Assembly: GCA_005877225.1 (NCBI GenBank)
Contig: VBPK01000074.1
Coordinates: 1 to 13,038, forward strand
Length of the DNA: 13,038 bases
DNA from: Nitrososphaerota archaeon
Lineage (GTDB): Archaea > Thermoproteota > Nitrososphaeria > Nitrososphaerales > Gagatemarchaeaceae
Direction: 5' to 3'
Below, piece by piece: positions 1-7,462 of this stretch. Position 1 is the stretch's first letter, and every line of letters begins with the position of its first letter. A model generated the notes under the pieces. The model made no database searches and was not told the origin of the DNA. It saw only the letters and a list, made by a program, of their open reading frames with translations. The position numbers and the translations under genes were made by a program.

Positions 1-2872
1 TCATTGATTGAAGTGCCGAAAGACCCCACGCGGCTGTCTGTGTCAGCTTACCGAAAAGGTGCTTGCAACATTCGGTGATGGCTTCACTCTCACTCAGGGT
101 CTCGCCACTGGCCCTCCTCGAGAAGTGCCGAGTTGCCATTTCGCTAATGCTGGATCCAGAGACCCAGTCGACCAGAATTCGCGCCAACTTGTCGCCGTCG
201 GGCCTCTCTCCCCCAATCGCGGCGCCCAGGTTTGCGCGCAGCTCCGGAACTCCAAGCAGGATTCCCATAAGCTTCCTCATATCACCCGTTCGCAGGTTGA
301 AAAGGCGGTCTGCACTCCATATATCTTCCGTGATTCGGTCGCGCGAGAGTCTGGTGAGTGTAGCCCCGACGCTTTCCCAGGAGAATCCGGTTAGGTCAAC
401 GAGCTTTAATGGTTTCCCAGCCAACCGCGCACCGTATGATCTAGCACTCGTCACTAAGCTGTTCGCAGAAGCGGAGTCAGTCCTCCGAAGCTCCTGGAAT
501 CCGAGGGTCCCCCTCAGCACCTGTTCGATCTCATTCGCATATGTTTCGGCATTCCCGATCTGGCGATAGGCATGGGCCAGGTACTGGAGAAGGGCTGACC
601 ATTCCGGCTCTTGATAGAATTCGTGGAGTCGAAGCTCCCGACCGGCATTCAAGACGCCCTGAATCATCCGAGTAATTGACGAAGTAAGAGACTCGACTTG
701 CCTCCCGACGAACACCCGCAAAGCCTCCCCTCTCTCTTCATCAGGAGCAGCAAGAGCGACAACACCGAGGCTTCCCTGCTCTACTCGACCCGCTCTTCCG
801 GCGATGTTCCAGAAATCTTCTGCTGGCATGTCAACCAAGCCTCGGGGGAATTCGTAGTACTTGTTCTGAGCGAAAACAACCCCGGAGACAGGAAAGTTGA
901 CGCCCTGGGCGATCGTGGTCGTCGCAACAAGAACATCGATCCGGCCTCTCTCGAGCAGCCACTCCATCAGGTACCGAGCTTCGTCTGTCAATCCAGAGTG
1001 ATGGACCCCGACCCCGTAGTCCAACAACCCTCCGAGCGGAAACCGCTCACCAAATTCTGCCAACAGGTACCTCTTGACAAGCTGCACATCTTCATGAGGG
1101 GTGGGAATCCGGTTGGAGGAATGAGCAAGCGTCTGGGCGAGAGTCCACGCCCAATCAGGTCTCTGAGAGAGCACAATTACCGGGCCACGCCTCTTCAGGA
1201 CTTGCGCTGTAGCTGCCGCAAGCTTGTTAGAATTACTATCGACGTTGCTAAACCGCAAACCCAACATGTTTCGACGTCTCGGCTCGATCTCTTCAGGAAT
1301 AGCGAGCGTCCCTCTCGTGGTATGGATTGTCTCAAAGCTTAGATGGAACTCATTGGAGCTTCCCTCTCGCACCGGCCGACTCAAGACGATCGTTCGATCG
1401 TTTGGTTTCCAGTCGACGCTAAGCTCGACATCATCGTAGCTTGTTGGATCGAGCCATTTCGCTATTTCGACGGCGTTAGGGACAAATGGGGTAAGCAGAA
1501 GAAATTGTGCGTTCCTGCACTCTCGGTTGATTGTTGCAAGAAGGAGTTCTAATCTGATTCCCCGCGCGTCTTCCCCGATGTTATGAGCTTCGTCAACAAC
1601 GAGAAGCGTCAACGGCCGGCCAATCGTTTGTTCCCAACCGCTTCGTATTAGAAGGTCAAGTTTTTCAGGAGTCGTCACAAGAACCCTAAAAGCAGTCGCC
1701 TCGTCTCCAGCGGTTAGAAGACCGGCTTCGAGCGCGTCAATTTCCAAGACCGGGCTTACTTGTTCCACATTAATGTTGAGCGGCCGGAAGTCTCGCCGGA
1801 GACGAGAACAGACCTGGTTGACGAGGGCTCTTGTTGGCGCAAGGTAAGCGACCCAGCCTCGTTCTCGGTCGAATTGATTCAGGGCTTGAAGGATGCGAAA
1901 TTCCGCGATGAGGGTTTTCCCACTAGAGGTTGGAAGATTTACGACGACAGAGCGCCGACTTGACCCGAGAAGCCCGGAGTCACGCAGGGCCTTCCTCTGA
2001 GGAGGCAGCATTTCGAAAATCGGACGGCTCCGCCCCCTGTCCGTGAGACTCGTGACGAATGCAGTGACCCGAGAGTTCACCGCCCGTGTTACGGACCAGA
2101 TTGAGTTGTCGACGAGCTGCCTCGAAGCTGCGGCAAGTAGCAGAACGAGCGAGCCGTAATCAATCAGCTCCGCCTTCAAGCAAACGGCCTGGGCTCTGTC
2201 GAATTGGGCTTCCAAAAGCTGATGGATGTCGAAACGGCCCTCGACTTGGCCATCGCCTATGTACAGTGCAGTCAGTTCCGCCGCCTTCGACAAGTGGTAG
2301 AGAACGATGAGTTCCCAGGCTGTGGAACGTGCGGCAGGCCCGCTGGAATCCAAGAATCCAGACTCGTATGACACCTGATCGCTTCGGAGGGAGAGAACTC
2401 GTTCTTTCACTTTGTCAAGGTCGTCCCAACCGGACTTCCTGAACAGTCGCAACCAGATTTCTACTACACGGGCAAGCACCCGTTCACCCCAGTTCGGGGA
2501 ATCCGAGGGCAACGGCGGCCATGATTGCTCCATCAAGTATCGGCTCGCATCGACCGATCTTTCTCCAAGTATTCCTAAGCAGCATAGTCGAAGGAATTGC
2601 TTTCCCGCTTCAAGCGGAATCGATGGCGATGGTAGCGAGCGAAGTAGAACGAAGGCCTCGGCGCTCAGGGAACGGATAAGATCTGGACTGGCCTGCGAGT
2701 TCAAAGCTTCGAGCACCGCAAACTCGATTGTTTCAGCAATGAAGCGCACCTCTTCGACAGTTCCCGGTATCTGACCGGCGTCGAATGCGGGGTACAAAAC
2801 GTTCCTCGCCGCAAACAGCGTTGCCGCGTCGAGCTTTGCGAGATCAATTGTGTCTCTAATCCACGAAGTCAG
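1..2872 (-). CDS. Ski2-like SF2 helicase, Hachiman HamB-like (C-terminus beyond window)
   Basis: ATP-dependent superfamily 2 helicase, probably the HamB-type partner of the upstream nuclease. The frame is open without interruption for 957 codons and leaves the left edge, so the C-terminus is missing. Counting from a CTG at 2872: residues 1-310 are a helical N-terminal region with no motif I recognise; motif I is TSSGKT (315-320), motif Ia APTRAL (345-350), Ib TTPEKL (400-405), II DEAH (427-430), an unusual motif III with TPF (461-463) where SAT is usual, V ATTTIAQGVN (about 650-659), and VI GRAGR (692-696) preceded by a Ski2-type Asn (689). No ATG occurs before codon 114. The CTG start is chosen because it overlaps the upstream stop (CTGA) and has a purine-rich ribosome binding site; TTG at 2794 or GTG at 2749 are alternatives. 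Helicase assignment is firm. The Hachiman assignment rests on the neighbouring nuclease and overall size. Confidence 0.85.
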   Translation of the reverse strand, partial: MTSWIRDTIDLAKLDAATLFAARNVLYPAFDAGQIPGTVEEVRFIAETIEFAVLEALNSQASPDLIRSLSAEAFVLLRSLPSPSIPLEAGKQFLRLCCLGILGERSVDASRYLMEQSWPPLPSDSPNWGERVLARVVEIWLRLFRKSGWDDLDKVKERVLSLRSDQVSYESGFLDSSGPAARSTAWELIVLYHLSKAAELTALYIGDGQVEGRFDIHQLLEAQFDRAQAVCLKAELIDYGSLVLLLAAASRQLVDNSIWSVTRAVNSRVTAFVTSLTDRGRSRPIFEMLPPQRKALRDSGLLGSSRRSVVVNLPTSSGKTLIAEFRILQALNQFDRERGWVAYLAPTRALVNQVCSRLRRDFRPLNINVEQVSPVLEIDALEAGLLTAGDEATAFRVLVTTPEKLDLLIRSGWEQTIGRPLTLLVVDEAHNIGEDARGIRLELLLATINRECRNAQFLLLTPFVPNAVEIAKWLDPTSYDDVELSVDWKPNDRTIVLSRPVREGSSNEFHLSFETIHTTRGTLAIPEEIEPRRRNMLGLRFSNVDSNSNKLAAATAQVLKRRGPVIVLSQRPDWAWTLAQTLAHSSNRIPTPHEDVQLVKRYLLAEFGERFPLGGLLDYGVGVHHSGLTDEARYLMEWLLERGRIDVLVATTTIAQGVNFPVSGVVFAQNKYYEFPRGLVDMPAEDFWNIAGRAGRVEQGSLGVVALAAPDEERGEALRVFVGRQVESLTSSITRMIQGVLNAGRELRLHEFYQEPEWSALLQYLAHAYRQIGNAETYANEIEQVLRGTLGFQELRRTDSASANSLVTSARSYGARLAGKPLKLVDLTGFSWESVGATLTRLSRDRITEDIWSADRLFNLRTGDMRKLMGILLGVPELRANLGAAIGGERPDGDKLARILVDWVSGSSISEMATRHFSRRASGETLSESEAITECCKHLFGKLTQTAAWGLSALQSM

Positions 2873-3660
2873 CCAGCTCCCCCCTCTACAAAGCCCACGA
2901 GATTGTCGATCGATTCGGGAAGATACAAAGCAATTAGACGCAACCGCGTAGGCGACGAGAGCCTTGGGGCAAGAGCAATTGCTCTGGCTCGCAAGTCGCC
3001 CTCGTCTGCCTCGGTATCTCTTACGAGCGAACCGAAAAGCCGAATCGCCTTCCCGCCGGATCTGAGGTAGTTCTCTGCTGCCCTTTGAAAAAGTGGCCAG
3101 TAATTCGTATTCTTGCACCTCACGTTCAGGTACTTGAGGATCGCGAACTGAATGGCTAGACCGCCCGCCAAGTTGTCAATCTGATGTGCCATTCCCGTCC
3201 GACCATACATCACTTGCGGCGGACGCCTCGGGTCATTGCTTGTCTTCACCTCCCCCAGGGCAAGGTATGCTTCACCGTCCTCCTCCATTAGGCCGACCAG
3301 GTCAGCACCAGGAAGACTGGCCCTCGGAGTGCGTTTGTCGCGTTCGGCGTTCCAGGGCCACACGACTCCATAGTGTTCTTGGATAAAACATTCGGCTATC
3401 GCCTCGCCAACCTCCCAAGCCTCCCTCGCCGGGGAAGAGTCAAGCAGCGCTCGCAAAGTCTCCTTCGCCATTCCGGTGGAAGCTAGAGCCAGCATCTCCG
3501 CCTCGAAAGCCGCCTCGTTTTCAATGTCCCTTAGCCTCTCTTTAACGGGACCCTCGAGAAATCGCTTGAACTCCTCTCGATTCGCAAGAAAGAACCCATG
3601 CCAGTTCACTACGCCATGCGAGGAATGAAACGGCTCGGAGGCACTTATCGTTAGAGGCAA
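2869..3660 (-). CDS. PD-(D/E)XK nuclease, Hachiman HamA-like (DUF1837-type)
   Basis: A 263-aa protein that I read as the nuclease effector of a two-gene defence system. The order of conserved-looking residues fits a PD-(D/E)XK fold: a helix with W-E-V-G-E (82-86), then P-G-A-D with Asp120, then G-E-V-K with Glu137 and Lys139. That spacing and the GE ... GxD ... GExK pattern resemble the DUF1837 family of HamA proteins. The start is TTG at 3660; the same frame has a stop at 3697-3699 and no other start between. The gene overlaps the downstream helicase by 4 bp, so the two are almost certainly co-translated. In known Hachiman systems the helicase senses or unwinds DNA and the HamA nuclease degrades it on infection; that role is inferred here. 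Another nuclease-helicase pair of different type remains possible. Confidence 0.65.
   Translation of the reverse strand: MPLTISASEPFHSSHGVVNWHGFFLANREEFKRFLEGPVKERLRDIENEAAFEAEMLALASTGMAKETLRALLDSSPAREAWEVGEAIAECFIQEHYGVVWPWNAERDKRTPRASLPGADLVGLMEEDGEAYLALGEVKTSNDPRRPPQVMYGRTGMAHQIDNLAGGLAIQFAILKYLNVRCKNTNYWPLFQRAAENYLRSGGKAIRLFGSLVRDTEADEGDLRARAIALAPRLSSPTRLRLIALYLPESIDNLVGFVEGGAG
2877..2884 (-). promoter_or_regulatory. Ribosome binding site GGGGGGAG deciding a CTG start
   Basis: On the minus strand a GGGGGGAG run sits inside the last codons of the nuclease gene and ends 4 nt before the CTG at 2872. It is the only strong Shine-Dalgarno-like sequence near the beginning of the helicase frame. 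It supports translation beginning at, or coupled to, the CTGA overlap rather than at the downstream TTG or GTG codons. Confidence 0.45.
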
Positions 3661-4029
3661 GTTCGGCCCCTTTAGATCCTGACAAAGCGATACGTTCTAT
3701 GACCAATAGCGCAGTCAATCACTGAACCGGATCCCGCCAATGACGACTGTTCGCCTCTGTTGTCCGAGAAAATCCGAGTTCTTCTCTCAGTGCACCTTAC
3801 CCGAAAACGATACGAGCCGCTTGCAATCAGTCGATTCCCTCCGGAAACAAATTCGGAAGGTGTCAGATATGCTTTTCGGAGAGTTGTGCGGACCTCGTAA
3901 AGGATCTCGCCCACTAGAACCCATCTTGCTGGGACAGGCCAGTATCTTCTCACCGATCCACTCAGCACACATGGATTCTACGGGGTGGTTGAAAAGAGTT
4001 AAGGCGTTTCTTTCGAATATGCCGGCTCG
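3661..4029. other. Divergent intergenic region, no confident gene
   Basis: 369 bp separate the start of the HamA-like gene (minus) from the GTG start of the EVE-domain gene (plus), so it should carry promoters in both directions, but I see no clear TATA box. Short open frames occur (3740-4033 plus, 97 codons; 3672-3968 minus, 98 codons), but neither encodes anything recognisable. The plus one ends in a GTGA overlap with the next gene, so a small upstream gene cannot be excluded. The frame of the downstream gene continues upstream from 4030 to a TAA at 4000-4002 without another start codon, so that protein's N-terminus may have been altered. Confidence 0.4.
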
Positions 4030-4932
4030 GTGAAGTGGCTCCAGGAGGTGGTGCTCCAACGTTACTGGCAAGAGCGCTGCCACGATGACGATTACCTCGT
4101 CGACGGACGCCGAGTCCTCGGCGCTCGAATGAATCCTTCGACCGATAGTTACCCTGATATCATCGAGAACCGGATCGAAGGTCTCGAACGTCCGGTCCCA
4201 GCAGAGGTCGAATGGACAACCGGTGACTTCAGGGTTCACGGACATGATGCCAGTGTCCTCACGAGCAGCGATGGTTTTCTCGTTGTGTACAAGCGGACGC
4301 AATCGTTCCCAGTCCCCCAAGTCGAGCTGCGCATGGATCGTTTCCGTGATTGGCTCGATCGGACCAAGCAGACTCTTCTCGACGACACCTTGGCGGACAT
4401 TGACACCGTTCTGCGACGACGGAACGATCCGCGAGGTTGGATTGTGTGGCGCAGTCACTCGGTGGATCGGCACTTGGAGACTGGTCTCGAGGCGGGTCTG
4501 TGGGGTTTCCCGAGCAACCTGAATCCTAACCGCCTTGTAAACGCTCAGGCGATCAAGAAGGGGGACATTTTGATTTTTGTCGGACCGTGGAAAAAGCGTG
4601 CTTCCGAGGCCGGCATTCACGGAGGGCGAGTTACATACGATCAATTCCTCCGAGGGTTGGTCGGGAGCATTTCAGCTTATCCTGTCACGCAGGGATACTT
4701 CGTGGACGACCAGGTCGTCTGGTCGCCAAAAGGGGAGGAGGTCTGGAGACATCGCGTGAAACTAGATCCGCAACCGCTCTTTCAAGGACACGACGTCCCC
4801 ACGACTAAAGCCCTTCTCGGAACGCATTTGCCCGACATCATGCGTCGAGTGATGGTCGGCCGATCGGACCCTCTCGAAATTCCTGAGCACTTGGTTGTAT
4901 CTCTCTTGAGCGCGATCGGCCGGGCGCGCTGA
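4030..4932 (+). CDS. Putative nuclease with C-terminal EVE/PUA-like domain
   Basis: A 300-aa protein with two visible parts. Residues about 1-115 contain Y-P-D (Asp43) followed 15 residues later by E-V-E-W (Glu59, Glu61), then a beta-rich G-F-L-V-V-Y stretch (82-87). D-x15-E-x-E is the layout of PD-(D/E)XK nucleases that replace Lys with Glu, as BamHI does, so I infer a nuclease core. Residues about 136-260 look like an EVE/PUA-type fold: G-W-I-V-W (136-140), G-L-W-G (156-159) and I-K-K-G-D-I-L-I-F (175-183), as found in readers of modified bases. The start is GTG at 4030, the only start codon after an in-frame TAA at 4000; no Shine-Dalgarno is visible. It converges on the methyltransferase gene with 110 bp between stops. 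I suggest a modification-dependent restriction enzyme or the partner of that methyltransferase; both are inference. Confidence 0.6.
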   Translation: MKWLQEVVLQRYWQERCHDDDYLVDGRRVLGARMNPSTDSYPDIIENRIEGLERPVPAEVEWTTGDFRVHGHDASVLTSSDGFLVVYKRTQSFPVPQVELRMDRFRDWLDRTKQTLLDDTLADIDTVLRRRNDPRGWIVWRSHSVDRHLETGLEAGLWGFPSNLNPNRLVNAQAIKKGDILIFVGPWKKRASEAGIHGGRVTYDQFLRGLVGSISAYPVTQGYFVDDQVVWSPKGEEVWRHRVKLDPQPLFQGHDVPTTKALLGTHLPDIMRRVMVGRSDPLEIPEHLVVSLLSAIGRAR

Positions 4933-5042
4933 ATGGAGTGGAGGCCCCTGCGAGTGCGGTTTGTGTGCGCCGCCCACGGATGGGGACATGCATAAGCTGC
5001 AGGTCTGAGCGGTTTTGTCGTTCGAGTGAAGCCCCTCCCGGT

Positions 5043-6713
5043 TCACGATCGAGAGCTCAGACCCGCTCTGCTAGCATTCGCGAATTCGGCGAGTGTAGTA
5101 ATTTCTTCTTGGCTCAGGCCCAGGAATTCGTCGAGGAGTAAATGGTCTACTTTTCCGGACGCCTCCTGGATTCTGGATTCACGCAAGAAACGATCCACCT
5201 CGGGCAGAAGTCGGGCGAGGGCTTTTAGGAGGTCTGGGTCCGACGGGACCAGCACGCCGACCCGTTCAGCTTCTGAAGGCTCGAGTTTTCGCAGTCCGCC
5301 CCCGAGCACATGGCCTTCTACAAGGGTACTGGTCATCGTGTAGGTGCTGTACCATGAAGCCGTGATGGCCTTGAACGTGCTCGAATCAACATGTTCGCGA
5401 CGAGTGATTACGTGCATGTTGTTTGACGCTGCGACTCCTGCCTCGTTCATGACTAATTTCGGAGGCCCGCTAGACATCGAGGTCAGGAAGCCGTCTGCGA
5501 TCCGAACGCCTCTTACCGAATACCAAGGATTGCGGCTTCTGCATTGATATCTTCGATTTACCCTTCTTCGGATGCCTTCGGCCAAGTACGGCTTGATTCT
5601 CTCAAGTCGCTCAGCAGAACTCGCGGCAGGTATCCGTAACAGATAAGAGGCGCCAAGTTGGTCTCTCAGCCTCCTCCAATCGCCCTCCGTGAATACGCTG
5701 CACTTCATGTTTCTCGCACTTCGCAAGGTCCGAACTCTGAACTTCACCGGGACATCCCACCTCCTAATCCCCTCTTTGGTCAGGTGAAAGAAGTTGTGGT
5801 CCCCCGTAACGTAACCGATATCGACGGAGACCACTTGGCCTACAGACGAAGCAATGACTGAGGATTGAATTTTGCGATAAATCCCGCGAATTTTCTGTGG
5901 GAGATAGTACTCGGGGACTCGCGGGATCTTTTTCTTGGAGTCGGCGTATAGCGGGTTTTCGACGATTGTGTGTCCAATACTCGTCCAAGGGCCAATGCCG
6001 TTGGAGTTTCGCACCCGAACGATCTGGAACTCCTTGCATGTTCCCCCCGCGCCGCTGGCAACAAGAGCGATCGCATGAACATCAAGAGCGGGGAAAAGAG
6101 GAGCATCAAAAGTGAGAACTCTCACTTGCTCGAAATGGGTGAAAATGTGGCGGAGGACTGGGGCTGCGTAAGCCGCGTGTAGGAGTTCCCCAGGCAAGAT
6201 CAATCCAAGACTTCCACCAGGCTGCAAGAAGCTGATTGCATGAATTACGAACGGTGCCCACGCGTTACTCTGACGACTCAGGGACACGCCTGCGTCCTCC
6301 GCGCACCTCAAGGCTCTGTCTCTCACTTTACCGCTAAAAATCTGATAGCGAACGAAGGGAGGGTTGCCCAGCACGGCACTGACCCCCCCAATCTCATCGG
6401 GTTCTACCGAAAAGAAGTCGCGGTTGATGATTTCCGCGTGAAGCTCGGGCGCATTCCACTTTATCACCGCGGCCGCCTCCGAACAGGCGATCTCGTCGAG
6501 GTCAATCCCGGTCAAAGTCGATCCTCGAGCCGCGCCAAGGGCACGGAGGCGGTTGGCCGCCTCAATCAGAAAGACACCATTTCCACATGATGGATCGAGG
6601 ACGGTCTCGATTGGGTGTTGGAGAACGAGTTCAGTGACGAAGGCAGCGGTGAATGGCTTGGTGTAGAAGCGGCCGATTGTCTTCGCTGTCCACTCGTCGT
6701 CGCTGAAGTGCAT
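5043..6713 (-). CDS. N6-adenine DNA methyltransferase (gamma-type, class I)
   Basis: A 556-aa S-adenosylmethionine-dependent DNA methyltransferase. Motif I is DPSCGNGVF (40-48), preceded by the F-Y-T-K-P motif X region (16-20). The acidic residue of motif II is in GIDLD (69-73), motif III is near Asp99, and the catalytic motif IV is NPPFVRY (117-123), all diagnostic of N6-adenine methylation. Residues from about 300 to the C-terminus would hold the target recognition region; a G-Y-V-T-G-D-H-N segment there is typical of Eco57I/N6_Mtase-type enzymes. The open frame extends 80 codons further upstream, into the preceding gene, but the ATG at 6713 is the natural start because the motif X helix follows it directly and a TATA-like element lies 26 bp upstream. 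It is the third gene of the ParB-like cluster, 59 bp after its neighbour. No dedicated restriction gene follows on this strand; the EVE-nuclease converges from the other side. Confidence 0.9.
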   Translation of the reverse strand: MHFSDDEWTAKTIGRFYTKPFTAAFVTELVLQHPIETVLDPSCGNGVFLIEAANRLRALGAARGSTLTGIDLDEIACSEAAAVIKWNAPELHAEIINRDFFSVEPDEIGGVSAVLGNPPFVRYQIFSGKVRDRALRCAEDAGVSLSRQSNAWAPFVIHAISFLQPGGSLGLILPGELLHAAYAAPVLRHIFTHFEQVRVLTFDAPLFPALDVHAIALVASGAGGTCKEFQIVRVRNSNGIGPWTSIGHTIVENPLYADSKKKIPRVPEYYLPQKIRGIYRKIQSSVIASSVGQVVSVDIGYVTGDHNFFHLTKEGIRRWDVPVKFRVRTLRSARNMKCSVFTEGDWRRLRDQLGASYLLRIPAASSAERLERIKPYLAEGIRRRVNRRYQCRSRNPWYSVRGVRIADGFLTSMSSGPPKLVMNEAGVAASNNMHVITRREHVDSSTFKAITASWYSTYTMTSTLVEGHVLGGGLRKLEPSEAERVGVLVPSDPDLLKALARLLPEVDRFLRESRIQEASGKVDHLLLDEFLGLSQEEITTLAEFANASRAGLSSRS

Positions 6714-6735
6714 CCCAATGTCGCAACTACTTGGG

Positions 6736-6742
6736 ACATAAA
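6736..6742 (-). promoter_or_regulatory. TATA-like element TTTATGT before the methyltransferase
   Basis: On the minus strand TTTATGT is centred 26 bp upstream of the ATG at 6713, the spacing expected for an archaeal TATA box driving a leaderless transcript. No Shine-Dalgarno sequence precedes that ATG, which agrees with leaderless initiation. It would let the methyltransferase be expressed separately from the two genes upstream. Confidence 0.4.
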
Positions 6743-6772
6743 GAATCTGTCGGACAGACGGCTGACATGGAG

Positions 6773-7462
6773 CTAGGCGATTTTCTCTTCTGTCGGTGCT
6801 GGGAGTGCCTTCTTGACGGAAGCAGTCGCCGCCTCGACTAGGTAGAAGAGCTGCGCGGGCTTCAGCTGACCAATACTCCGGCCTGTGAGGGCAGCCTCGG
6901 CGTACATTTCGACAGTTCTTCGGAGATGGTTGATTGCAATGCGCGATTTCCAAAGTTCAAGGTTCTCAAACTTAGGTTCCGCCCACCATCCGAGTTCCTG
7001 GGCCTTCAGGTAGGGCAGACCGTCTTTGCCCATCGCCCTTAGCGCCCACAGGTCCTCCCGGGTCGCCCGCTTTATGGTCTTCGGCATCGGCTGAACGTAG
7101 TAGAAACCCCGCCACGTTGATCCCGGATACCAAGGTTGCTGGTGGAGCTCTCTGATCACCTGAGCGAACAGGTCGCCGTCAGTGAATTCCGGATCCTCCC
7201 GGATCGCATTCATCATCTTGACCGCAACCCAGTTTTCAACGTCCTTCCGATAAGTCTGGAGGGCATGGGCCGCGACTCCGATGTCGCGGGGTCTGAAAGG
7301 CACTTTGTTCGGCGGATTGTCCAAGAAATACTCGGCCAAGGCCACGTACTTCGCGGACATCCGTTTGACATGAAACGGGATGTCCTCGTTTTCGGTTCCA
7401 TGGGCCTTGTAGTCCCACAGAACGAACAGTGGGCGAGCTCCCTTCTTTCTCGTGTCCACCAT
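6773..7462 (-). CDS. Unrecognised 229-aa protein in ParB-methyltransferase cluster
   Basis: I do not recognise this family. The protein is soluble, rich in Trp, Tyr and basic residues, with no membrane segment or signal peptide and no cysteine cluster. Its N-terminal third carries K-x-A-H-G-T-E-N-E-D-I-P-F-H-V-K (19-34); the middle has an aromatic-rich Q-P-W-Y-P-G-S-T-W-R-G-F-Y-Y segment; the C-terminal half looks helical. The start ATG overlaps the stop of the ParB-like gene by one base (TGATG), with GGGAACC just upstream, so the two are translationally coupled and probably act together. The methyltransferase follows after 59 bp. A DNA-binding or adaptor role for the cluster is possible but nothing in the sequence proves it. 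Confidence 0.8.
   Translation of the reverse strand: MVDTRKKGARPLFVLWDYKAHGTENEDIPFHVKRMSAKYVALAEYFLDNPPNKVPFRPRDIGVAAHALQTYRKDVENWVAVKMMNAIREDPEFTDGDLFAQVIRELHQQPWYPGSTWRGFYYVQPMPKTIKRATREDLWALRAMGKDGLPYLKAQELGWWAEPKFENLELWKSRIAINHLRRTVEMYAEAALTGRSIGQLKPAQLFYLVEAATASVKKALPAPTEEKIA

Noticed and set aside
63..569. 168-codon plus-strand open frame and other plus-strand frames within 1-2800
   Set aside because: They lie antisense to the uninterrupted helicase frame, which carries all SF2 motifs. Their products are rich in Ser and Arg, as expected of shadow frames.
3740..4033. 97-codon plus-strand frame ending in a GTGA overlap with the EVE-nuclease gene
   Set aside because: The overlap geometry is suggestive, but the translation matches nothing and lacks consistent codon bias. 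It is noted under the intergenic region rather than called a gene.
3787..4644. 285-codon minus-strand open frame
   Set aside because: It is antisense to the EVE-domain gene, has no recognisable motif and is poor in aromatic motifs. The plus-strand frame has clear EVE-like and D...ExE patterns.
4762..5046. 94-codon minus-strand frame overlapping the methyltransferase stop
   Set aside because: It is antisense to the 3' end of the EVE-nuclease gene and has no recognisable feature. Its position after the methyltransferase looks coincidental.
6714..6953. 80-codon N-terminal extension of the methyltransferase frame
   Set aside because: It would overlap the 229-aa gene by 181 bp, is Arg/Pro-rich and precedes the natural start of the motif X helix. 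The ATG at 6713 with a TATA-like element is preferred.
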